A stretch of 5,437 nucleotides of DNA from JAEXNA01 sp050486105 (GTDB lineage Bacteria > Vulcanimicrobiota > Xenobia > Xenobiales > JADMJV01): NCBI GenBank assembly GCA_050486105.1, contig JBJHCR010000405.1, positions 1 to 5,437 on the forward strand. Direction: 5' to 3'. The notes under the pieces are model-generated. The model saw only the letters and a list, made by a program, of their open reading frames with translations, searched no databases and was not told where the DNA came from. This document shows, one piece after another, positions 1 through 5,278 of this stretch; the first letter of the stretch is position 1; each line of letters starts with the position of its first letter. A program made the translations under genes and the position numbers.

Positions 1-1061
1 CGGTATCGGGACACCCGAAGGCCGAGTTGCAGCAGGATGTGGGCCAGCCCAAACCACAGCAGGGTCACCAAAGTGAAGTAGGTGGTATCGTCGGCGAAGT
101 AGGTGACATAGCTGATGCCGGCACAAAGAAAGAGTAAGCTCAGCAAAAGATTGTTGGTGGCCAACTCTTGAAAGTCGTGAAACTCTCCCCTTCTCGAATC
201 CGCGAGCTGGGCTACCAAAGCATGCCCGACTGCCAGAGTGAGAAAAACGCACACCGGCACCCAATTGGAGAAATGGAACAGTACCATGGTAGATGATATG
301 GCGGCAAAAGCCACGGGGTTTACGAAGGAGACAAAGAGGTTGAAGCTTGAGGACTCTGGGCGAGTGAAAAAGATGGTGTTGTTGGCCACAAAAGACAAGA
401 TGTAAATCATCATGAGCAAGGCTATGGCCTGAAGGGGGCTCGCTGCCGCTCCGTGGAGGTAAAAGAAACTGTAACTGCCGAGACAGGCCACCACCAGTTG
501 AAAGTCCCACTTCTTTCGCCAGGCCACGACCGCCGTTCCCCCGGTGATGGACAAGAGATAGAGAAAGAGTCCGGTGAAGTGGTCATAGCTGAACGTCATG
601 ACCAAGGGAGCGGTGAAGTACACCAAGGACATGACGTTCCCGATCAGTTTTGAGTCGAAGCGAAAGACCGAAGCATTCGAGGCTGTCACCACCAGCAAGA
701 GGAGAGCAAAGAAGCTGCTTGGTTCCAAGAGATGAAAGCGGAAGTGGGCCGAGCAGACGACCAAGAAGAGAAGGCAGAACCCAGCGGTAATCAGCGGACT
801 ACTCAGTTGCTTCATCTCTCGCCGAAAGACATACTCCCCGGTCAACAATAGGACAACGCCCAGAAGAGCCCCCAATCCGGTCTCTATTGTTCCTTCAGAA
901 AATGTTGCCGTCTCGCCGGGAACGGCGGACTTCAAGAACGAGACCAGGCCCACCAAGAGCAACAGGACTCCACCAAGGTTTAAGTAGTAGCCGGCAAAAG
1001 TCATCTCCGCCGAGGAAGCTGTTTCGGTGGTCTTAACCGGTAGTTCGTGAATCGAATCCAT
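1..1061 (-). CDS. Large polytopic membrane protein, DUF2339-like, 3'-truncated by window edge
   Basis: The frame starts at an ATG at 1061 and stays open to base 1, giving 353 residues with no stop, so the C-terminus is missing. After a polar N-terminus of about 20 residues come roughly 12 hydrophobic helices, near residues 26-44, 60-79, 88-110, 115-133, 138-158, 162-181, 187-204, 208-232, 239-264, 267-286, 304-323 and 327-347. The opening block (LNLGGVLLLLVGLVSFLKSA, then GALLGVVLLLTGEYVFRRE) resembles the start of the DUF2339 region, a family of very large bacterial membrane proteins of unknown function. The usual N-terminal coiled coil of that family is absent here. A good Shine-Dalgarno supports the start. 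The gene follows the sigma-factor gene by 68 bases on the same strand, so co-transcription is likely. It must be an inner-membrane protein; transport, sensing or envelope roles are all possible. The membrane topology is certain; the family name was recognised by eye only. Confidence 0.72.
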   Translation of the reverse strand, partial: MDSIHELPVKTTETASSAEMTFAGYYLNLGGVLLLLVGLVSFLKSAVPGETATFSEGTIETGLGALLGVVLLLTGEYVFRREMKQLSSPLITAGFCLLFLVVCSAHFRFHLLEPSSFFALLLLVVTASNASVFRFDSKLIGNVMSLVYFTAPLVMTFSYDHFTGLFLYLLSITGGTAVVAWRKKWDFQLVVACLGSYSFFYLHGAAASPLQAIALLMMIYILSFVANNTIFFTRPESSSFNLFVSFVNPVAFAAISSTMVLFHFSNWVPVCVFLTLAVGHALVAQLADSRRGEFHDFQELATNNLLLSLLFLCAGISYVTYFADDTTYFTLVTLLWFGLAHILLQLGLRVSRY

Positions 1062-1070
1062 GCTCAATGA

Positions 1071-1077
1071 TCCTCCT
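1071..1077 (-). promoter_or_regulatory. Ribosome binding site for the DUF2339-like gene
   Basis: The minus strand reads AGGAGGA here, 9 bases before the ATG at 1061. It is a near-perfect Shine-Dalgarno and fixes the start of the membrane protein. The TAG stop of a 15-codon micro-ORF (1123 down to 1076) overlaps this site, so translational coupling is conceivable. Confidence 0.7.
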
Positions 1078-1129
1078 AGTCCGTCAACATCTGTAGTACG
1101 GAGGAAAGGCCAGTGAGGTTCATTTTTTT

Positions 1130-1678
1130 CTAGAATTTTTCCTCAGACCCTGAAAGAAGCTTGGCCAGTTGGCGGATGGCCTGGAATTTTCGGGACTTCA
1201 CTGTCCCTTCGGGAATGCCGAGAAGTTCGCTCACTTCTTGCTGGCTGAGCTCTTGGTACTGAGTGAGTATCAGCACCTCTGCCTGCTTCTGGGGCAATTT
1301 CGCCAGAGCTTCTCGCACCCTTTGAGCTTGGGCCGAGCGCTCGGCCCACTCCTGTGGCCCAGGGCGGTGATCGGCACCCACGGTCTGCTCGCAGAGTTCC
1401 ACCTCCCGACGCTGCTGTCGTCGCCGGTGCTGATCCCGGCAGAGGTTCAGACAGATCTTATAGAGCCAAGGCCGAAACCGAGCACCCTGCTGGAAGCTCT
1501 GGCGGCGTCGATAGACCTTCAAAAAGGTCTCTTGAAAGGCATCTTCAGCGGCACTTCCCTCTTGCAGCATCCTGCAGGCAAAGGCGAAAAGCGGGGCCTC
1601 GTACCGTCGCACCAACTGATCGAGGGCACTGTCCTTCCCTTCTTTGAGACGCTCCATGAGCTCTTCGTCGCTCAGCAT
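1130..1678 (-). CDS. ECF-type RNA polymerase sigma factor (sigma-70 regions 2 and 4)
   Basis: This 182-residue protein has the size and two-domain plan of an extracytoplasmic-function sigma factor, which directs RNA polymerase to a small regulon. Region 2 spans about residues 5-90. AEDAFQETFLKVYRR (44-58) is the core-binding 2.2 helix, and FRPWLYKICLNLCRDQHRRR (68-87) covers the -10-recognising part. A polar linker (90-115) leads to region 4 (about 117-175), whose helix-turn-helix SQQEVSELLGIPEGTVKSR (145-163) reads the -35 element. The ATG at 1678 matches the usual N-terminus of the family (SDEELMERLKEG) and no other start codon lies between it and an upstream in-frame stop, although its Shine-Dalgarno is poor. 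No anti-sigma gene follows; instead a DUF2339-like membrane protein lies downstream, probably in the same operon. The target promoter and inducing signal cannot be read from the sequence. Confidence 0.93.
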   Translation of the reverse strand: MLSDEELMERLKEGKDSALDQLVRRYEAPLFAFACRMLQEGSAAEDAFQETFLKVYRRRQSFQQGARFRPWLYKICLNLCRDQHRRRQQRREVELCEQTVGADHRPGPQEWAERSAQAQRVREALAKLPQKQAEVLILTQYQELSQQEVSELLGIPEGTVKSRKFQAIRQLAKLLSGSEEKF

Positions 1679-1753
1679 GGTGTTGGGCTTGGCGCTCCGT
1701 TTCGTTCTCGTGGCAGAGCTATCCCCACCACCGGCGTCAAACCCCTTCCCGAA

Positions 1754-1800
1754 CCCAGGGGGTTACCCCTGGGAGGCTGTGGGCCGAATCGCCCCCCAGG
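1754..1800 (-). repeat. Two mutually exclusive GC-rich hairpins in the sigma gene leader
   Basis: CCCAGGGG (1754-1761) and CCCCTGGG (1766-1773) form a perfect 8-bp stem with a 4-base loop. The same bases also belong to a second stem, 1768-1777 with 1791-1800, having a 13-base loop. In minus-strand RNA this second stem has ten contiguous pairs, one of them G-U; on plus-strand RNA that position would be an A-C mismatch. The 8-bp hairpin ends 75 bases before the sigma ATG. No U-tract follows, so it is not an ordinary intrinsic terminator. Function is unknown, and some pairing is expected by chance in such C/G-runs. Confidence 0.5.
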
Positions 1801-1810
1801 TCCAAACCAC

Positions 1811-1840
1811 GCAATTTCTTCCTCAGAGGAACTGCAATTT
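1811..1840. promoter_or_regulatory. Operator-like cluster: direct repeat flanking a 13-base palindrome
   Basis: GCAATTT occurs at 1811-1817 and again at 1834-1840, 23 bases apart. Between them lies the perfect palindrome TTCCTCAGAGGAA (1819-1831). A further GCAA/TTGC dyad lies at 1864-1875. The site is about 135-165 bases before the sigma start, where a regulator could bind. No specific regulator consensus was recognised. Confidence 0.3.
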
Positions 1841-1982
1841 TGAAGCTCATAGTGGACCTATTTGCAAGAATTTGCGGTACCCATGGCGGGAAAAGGGCGG
1901 GTTTGGCGGTGTGGGTTGATTCGGCGCACAGACCCTCTAGTAGACCGTTATGTGATGCGGCTGTTTTGGCAAAGACACATGC

Positions 1983-2012
1983 TTGAGAGGAAGACTATCA
2001 TACGAATAAAAT
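1983..2012 (+). promoter_or_regulatory. Possible sigma-70-like promoter facing mntA (antisense)
   Basis: TTGAGA (1983-1988) and TAAAAT (2007-2012) each match the sigma-70 consensus at five of six positions, with an 18-base spacer. The predicted start, near 2019, would read antisense into mntA and hepT. No plus-strand gene lies downstream to explain it, so a chance match in a locally AT-richer patch is quite possible. Confidence 0.25.
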
Positions 2013-2056
2013 GAGAGGTGGGGCCCAAATTTTCCTGGGCGTGATAGTGGCCGTGG

Positions 2057-2078
2057 CAGTCGATCTCGAGGGCGACTG
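2057..2078. repeat. 22-base near-palindrome just downstream of mntA
   Basis: CAGTCG (2057-2062) and CGACTG (2073-2078) are inverted copies, and CTCGAG (2065-2070) shares exactly the same centre, so 18 of 22 positions are symmetrical. It lies 40-61 bases past the mntA stop. It could be the 3' hairpin of the toxin-antitoxin mRNA or a DNA-binding site. No T-run follows on either strand, so a classical intrinsic terminator is unlikely. Confidence 0.45.
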
Positions 2079-2117
2079 GTCGAAGTTCGTTCTGGTGGGG
2101 GAATAGACCTCGGAGAA

Positions 2118-2522
2118 CTACTTGCCCCCAGATTGCAAGCGCCGCCGATCTGAGAGTCCCCGCTCAAGATTGGCCATGACATCTTCGTAGATCCGACTAA
2201 CTAGAGAGATGAAAGCTGCTCTTTCCTGGGGGGCACGATTGAGTATAGGGAGCCCTCGGACCGCCTCAAACGCCAGCACGGGCTTTGAAGGATCTATAGG
2301 TACAAGGTCTACCCTCTCTACTTTCAGCGCTCGCTCCAAATCCGCAGTCAGTGAAAGTTGCTCCGCCGGGCTCAAAGCTTCCTTGCATTGGACAGCGATA
2401 TCTACGTCGGAATCGGCCCGGGCGCGGCCGGTAGCCTGGGAGCCGAAGAGCCAGGCTGCTATCACTTTGGGCTGTTTGTTCAAGACCTCTTCGGCTATTC
2501 GTAGGGAAGCTTCATTTAGCAC
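2118..2522 (-). CDS. mntA: MntA-type nucleotidyltransferase antitoxin (MNT domain)
   Basis: This 134-residue protein is a minimal nucleotidyltransferase of the MNT family. Its signature GSQATGRARADSDVD (27-41) fits GSx10DxD exactly, with D39 and D41 as metal ligands. D72 in the strand ERVDLV is the probable third carboxylate, so the active site looks intact. In characterised HEPN/MNT (type VII) systems MntA uses ATP to add AMP to a tyrosine near the catalytic site of the HepT ribonuclease, thereby neutralising it. The start is a GTG at 2522 that overlaps the end of hepT by 11 bases and is preceded by AGGAGG inside hepT. An ATG at 2515 is out of frame. The overlap implies co-transcription and translational coupling with the toxin. 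The protein is cytoplasmic. The C-terminal tail (about 100-134) is charged and not recognisable. Family confidence is high; activity here is inferred. Confidence 0.93.
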   Translation of the reverse strand: MLNEASLRIAEEVLNKQPKVIAAWLFGSQATGRARADSDVDIAVQCKEALSPAEQLSLTADLERALKVERVDLVPIDPSKPVLAFEAVRGLPILNRAPQERAAFISLVSRIYEDVMANLERGLSDRRRLQSGGK

Positions 2523-2922
2523 AGTAGGCTAGAACCTCCTCTCGGAACCGGTCGAAGTCCTGGAGATGATTGTTTGTGATGTCGACCAGAACATTTGGGT
2601 CGATGCGGTCGTAGCGATGCACGACCATGTTTCGAAACCCAACCATCTCACCGTAGGGGTCAAACTGGCTCAAGACGCCCAGGGCCACGCAATCTTCGAT
2701 GGCTTCTCGGCTAGTTGCCGCGGGTGTCTTGCCCGAAAGGGCGAGGATTCGATGACAGACATCCAGCACGATCTCAACACCTACTTGCAGGCAGCGCTCG
2801 ACCGCACGCCGGACAATCCATTCGGTGGCCAAACGCTCCGTCGTGAGCGGACCGAGTGAGCGCAACTCGCCAGTGACCTCGTCTAAATTCCGGAGTTTTC
2901 CAATAATGACACCGTTAAGCAC
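2512..2922 (-). CDS. hepT: HepT-type HEPN ribonuclease toxin
   Basis: The C-terminal 136 residues of this frame are a HEPN protein of the HepT/DUF86 type. VERCLQVGVEIVLDVCHRIL is the conserved helix 2 pattern, and GFRNMVVHRY carries the catalytic RX4HXY motif, here R97, H102 and Y104. R and H form the RNase site; the tyrosine is the residue AMPylated by MntA in studied systems. HepT cleaves RNA in the cytoplasm and arrests growth unless modified. The GTG at 2922 is proposed as start because it gives the normal family length and the N-terminal pattern LNGVIIGKLRNLDEV, although no Shine-Dalgarno is evident. The frame stays open upstream to another GTG at 3066, which would give 184 residues with an unrecognised 48-residue extension. 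The 3' end overlaps mntA, forming a compact toxin-antitoxin operon probably acting in stress or phage defence. Confidence 0.92.
   Translation of the reverse strand: MLNGVIIGKLRNLDEVTGELRSLGPLTTERLATEWIVRRAVERCLQVGVEIVLDVCHRILALSGKTPAATSREAIEDCVALGVLSQFDPYGEMVGFRNMVVHRYDRIDPNVLVDITNNHLQDFDRFREEVLAYCAK
2535..2540 (-). promoter_or_regulatory. Ribosome binding site for mntA inside hepT
   Basis: AGGAGG on the minus strand lies 12 bases before the GTG at 2522 and within the last codons of hepT. The spacing is a little long, but this is the only strong Shine-Dalgarno nearby and it supports the GTG start and coupled translation. Confidence 0.5.
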
Positions 2923-3132
2923 TCTTACAAGCTTCGTGGAGACGGGGCTTGATCCTGGGACGAGTCTCAAGAGCAAGCCTCGTTCTGCAAAAGAAAAAAC
3001 CCTATCGGTCAGATCCTTAGTGCCTATCGCCCTCAAGTTCCGATTTCTATTGACGTTGGGGGCCACGAATTAGCCGAACCCTTGTAGAGTCTTCCTTCAA
3101 GCGTTTTAACCGATCACAGACCCTAGTTAAGA

Positions 3133-3179
3133 TGGACGGATCAGTCCAGCCTCTATATCGTGGATTAGCTCAGATGAGC
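3133..3179. repeat. Two short inverted repeats upstream of hepT
   Basis: TGGAC (3133-3137) pairs with GTCCA (3144-3148) across six bases, and GCTCA (3168-3172) pairs with TGAGC (3175-3179) across two bases. Both lie 210-260 bases before the proposed hepT start. The arms are short and could be chance, but they are adjacent to a stronger palindrome at 3190-3207. Confidence 0.3.
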
Positions 3180-3189
3180 CAGGGCCACA

Positions 3190-3207
3190 TGTGACGAAGT
3201 CGTCACA
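3190..3207. repeat. Perfect 18-base dyad between kinase gene and hepT
   Basis: TGTGACGA (3190-3197) and TCGTCACA (3200-3207) are exact inverted copies separated by AG. The site is 53-70 bases past the kinase stop and upstream of hepT. As RNA it would fold into a short, tight stem. As DNA it looks like an operator for a dimeric regulator. There is no T-run after it in the minus direction, so termination would need another factor. Confidence 0.5.
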
Positions 3208-3259
3208 ACCAAAAACAATGAGACAAGGTCCTCGCTCTGAGGAACGTTTTCCCCGTGGC

Positions 3260-5275
3260 TCAGGCTACGGCTCGACCCAGGTTCCAACGGGACAGGGCTT
3301 CGCGTAAAGCGTTCGGGGTGAGGGGTTTGGTCAAGATAAAATCCATCCCGGCCTCCCGGCACTGCTCCAGCTCGTCACCCACGGTGCTGGCCGTAAAAGC
3401 TATGATGGGAACCTCTTGCCCGCCCTTCAGTTTCCTGATGATCCGGGTGGCCGAAAATCCGTCTAGAATCGGCATGTGACAGTCCATCAAGACCATGTCG
3501 AAGCGCTTTTCTCGGAATAATCTGACAGCTTCCTTACCGTTGGCGGCCAAGTCCACCTTGCAGCCGAACCGGTTAAGAAAGTTCATCGCAACCTTCTGGC
3601 TCACCACGGTGTCTTCGGCGAGGAGGATTCTCAAGCCGGACAGATCGACGGAATTGGGGGTCTCAGAGGGGGCTTCGGGGGGCGCGGTGGTCTTGAGCGG
3701 CAGGTTCACCCAGAAGTTGGACCCTTGTCCCAGGCGGCTATCCAATCCGATCCGGCCGCCCATCAACTCTACCAGTTGGCGGCAGATTGGCAAACCTAGC
3801 CCAGTTCCACCGTAGCGGCGAGTCGTCGAATCATCAGCCTGGGTGAACCGTTCGAAGATGAGTTCTTGCTTGGCAGGAGCCACTCCTACGCCGGTGTCCT
3901 CCACCTCCATGCGAACAGTTTGGTCGAGCATTGAGACCCGGACGTTCACCCCTCCCTCCTCGGTGAACTTCAAGGCGTTGTTAAGAAGATTGCTCAAAAC
4001 CTGACGTACGCGGACCAGATCGCCGCTGAACCAATCCGGCCCATCGTAACTCCATCGTAGTTCTAGCCCTCGGCCGGCGGCCACCGGAGCCATGAGGCTA
4101 ACGACTTCTCGAACCAGCCTGCGCAGGTCGAAAGGAGCCGATTCTAGCACCATCTGCCCGGACTCGACCTTGGCCAGGTCGAGAACCTCATTGATGAGCG
4201 TCAGCAGGCTTTCGCCCGAGACCACAATGAGTTCCACACAGCTCTTCTGCTCGGCCTTCAGGTCGCCGCCCAGGAGGGCGTGAGCCATTCCCAGAACACC
4301 GGTCATGGGGGTGCGGATCTCGTGACTCATCCGCGCCAAGAATTCCGTCTTGGCCTGGTCCGCCGCCTCAGCTCGAGACTTGGCCTGGAGCAGATCGTCG
4401 AGAACCTTCTTGCGCTCGGTGATGTCCGAGAGCACACCTGTGTAGACGGGACCCGAGTGCAACGGGACATCGCGCACCGACACTTGGACCGGGAACGAAG
4501 TGCCGTCCTTGCGGCGCCCTTCGACCTCCGAATGGTGATCCACCAGCTCCTGCCAATCTTGGCCCGCCTCGGGTGCCTGGAGCAACTCCAGCAGATGCAC
4601 ACCCTCCATCTCGTCTGGAAGGTATCCGAAGGCCTCCCCTGCCGATCGGTTGGCGCCTTCGATGAAGCCGTCGGCTCGCAGGGTCACTAGTCCCACGGGC
4701 ACTGCGTCGAGTATGCTCTGCAATCGCAAGGAGGTATCCATCAGCTCTTGGGTTCGCTGCTCCACCAAGTCTTCGATCTCCCGAGTCCGCAAGGTGGCTT
4801 GTTCCCCCAAGTGTCGCTTGGTGGTGAGAGTGTAGGCCAGCTGGCAGACCTCGATGTCGTCGAACGGTTTCTTCAATACCAGAAGGTTGTCGCTGGGCCC
4901 CAGCTGCCGGAATAGGTCCTCCCAGGAGTGATCGGAATAGGCGGTGCAGATGACGACCTGAAGCTCGGGATCTACTTTCCAGAGATGCTGAATGGTCACC
5001 AGTCCATCCCAACCGGCAGGCATACGCATATCCACGAAGGCCATGGCGTAGGGAGCATCCTCCCTCACCGACCTGGCCACCATCTCGTGGGCGTCCTCGC
5101 CCCGATAGGCCGACTCAAGCTCGTAGCCGATCTCGGTCTGCGGAGCGGGGTCGGTCCCGAAGAGTTCCGCCTCCAGGGCGTCTAAGCTCGCCTTCTCGGA
5201 GCTGCTCACCAGGATTTTTCTAAAATCCTCGTGGATAGCCCGAGTGTCGTCAATGATCAGGATTCTCTTATTCAC
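3260..5275 (-). CDS. Cytoplasmic hybrid sensor histidine kinase, REC-PAS-HisKA-HATPase-REC
   Basis: This 671-residue protein is a phosphorelay kinase with receivers at both ends and no membrane segment. REC1 (1-155) has acidic pair D9/D10, phosphoacceptor D82 (AFVDMRMP), T111 and K136, with a long insert near residues 25-50. A coiled coil (about 158-188) joins it to a PAS/PAC sensor (183-290) ending VLSDITERKK. HisKA (308-375) has the phosphorylated H318 in SHEIRTPMTG. The ATPase domain (about 415-527) has the N box NLLNNALKFT (429-438), G1 DTGVG (460-464) and G2 GGTGLGLPIC (489-498). REC2 (548-665) has E554/D555, D598 (VLMDCHMP), T628 and K650. All catalytic residues are present. The start is GTG at 5275, just after an in-frame TAG, and REC1 begins at once. 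No response regulator or Hpt gene is adjacent, so the output partner is elsewhere. The ligand of the PAS domain is unknown. Confidence 0.95.
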   Translation of the reverse strand: MNKRILIIDDTRAIHEDFRKILVSSSEKASLDALEAELFGTDPAPQTEIGYELESAYRGEDAHEMVARSVREDAPYAMAFVDMRMPAGWDGLVTIQHLWKVDPELQVVICTAYSDHSWEDLFRQLGPSDNLLVLKKPFDDIEVCQLAYTLTTKRHLGEQATLRTREIEDLVEQRTQELMDTSLRLQSILDAVPVGLVTLRADGFIEGANRSAGEAFGYLPDEMEGVHLLELLQAPEAGQDWQELVDHHSEVEGRRKDGTSFPVQVSVRDVPLHSGPVYTGVLSDITERKKVLDDLLQAKSRAEAADQAKTEFLARMSHEIRTPMTGVLGMAHALLGGDLKAEQKSCVELIVVSGESLLTLINEVLDLAKVESGQMVLESAPFDLRRLVREVVSLMAPVAAGRGLELRWSYDGPDWFSGDLVRVRQVLSNLLNNALKFTEEGGVNVRVSMLDQTVRMEVEDTGVGVAPAKQELIFERFTQADDSTTRRYGGTGLGLPICRQLVELMGGRIGLDSRLGQGSNFWVNLPLKTTAPPEAPSETPNSVDLSGLRILLAEDTVVSQKVAMNFLNRFGCKVDLAANGKEAVRLFREKRFDMVLMDCHMPILDGFSATRIIRKLKGGQEVPIIAFTASTVGDELEQCREAGMDFILTKPLTPNALREALSRWNLGRAVA

Positions 5276-5278
5276 CTA

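Larger units (their letters stand above)
1679..2117. other. Gene-free interval between mntA and the sigma factor gene
   Basis: No credible gene lies in these 439 bases; the open frames that cross it overlap the flanking genes in the wrong frame and resemble no known family. It should hold the end of the hepT-mntA transcript and the promoter and leader of the sigma gene. It contains a near-palindrome (2057-2078), a promoter-like pair on the plus strand (1983-2012), a repeat/palindrome cluster (1811-1840) and overlapping hairpins (1754-1800). I could not identify a convincing sigma-70 or ECF promoter reading toward the sigma gene. The only GGAAC (1828-1832) points the wrong way. Confidence 0.6.
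2923..3259. other. Spacer between the hybrid kinase gene and hepT
   Basis: About 337 bases separate the kinase stop from the preferred hepT start. The half nearest hepT (2923-3066) is open in the hepT frame and might encode an N-terminal extension. The other half has no coding signal and holds three short dyads (3133-3148, 3168-3179, 3190-3207). It should contain the hepT-mntA promoter, but I found no pair of -35/-10 boxes good enough to name. There is no classical stem plus T-run to end the kinase transcript. A weak bulged stem (3228-3245) lies 14 bases past the kinase stop, with a run of five U residues 12 bases beyond it. Confidence 0.5.

Noticed and set aside
453..653. 66-codon plus-strand frame
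   Set aside because: It is antisense to the membrane protein gene, whose minus-strand reading gives regular transmembrane helices.
1695..1740. Sigma-70 promoter (TTGACG at 1735-1740 on the minus strand) for the sigma gene
   Set aside because: No acceptable -10 box is found 16-18 bases downstream; TCTGCC at that place does not match.
1169..1843. Long plus-strand open frame of 224 codons
   Set aside because: It lies antisense over the whole sigma gene, its protein resembles no family, and the sigma factor in the opposite strand is unambiguous.
1937..2182. 81-codon minus-strand frame after mntA
   Set aside because: It overlaps the mntA 3' end out of frame, has no recognisable domain, and is rich in Pro, Ser and Arg like other spurious frames.
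3161..3180. tRNA-like D-arm text (GATTAGCTCAGATGAGC)
   Set aside because: It resembles the 5' part of a tRNA, but no anticodon stem-loop, T-arm (GGTTCRA) or matching acceptor stem follows; the bases form only a small dyad.
3211..3245. Intrinsic terminator for the kinase gene
   Set aside because: The stem GTTCCTC/GAGGAC has a bulge and the U-run begins 12 bases after it, too far for a standard terminator.
4368..5012. 214-codon open frame on the minus strand in another frame
   Set aside because: It is entirely inside the kinase gene and encodes a low-complexity Arg/Gly/Ser-rich product typical of an out-of-frame reading of GC-rich coding DNA.
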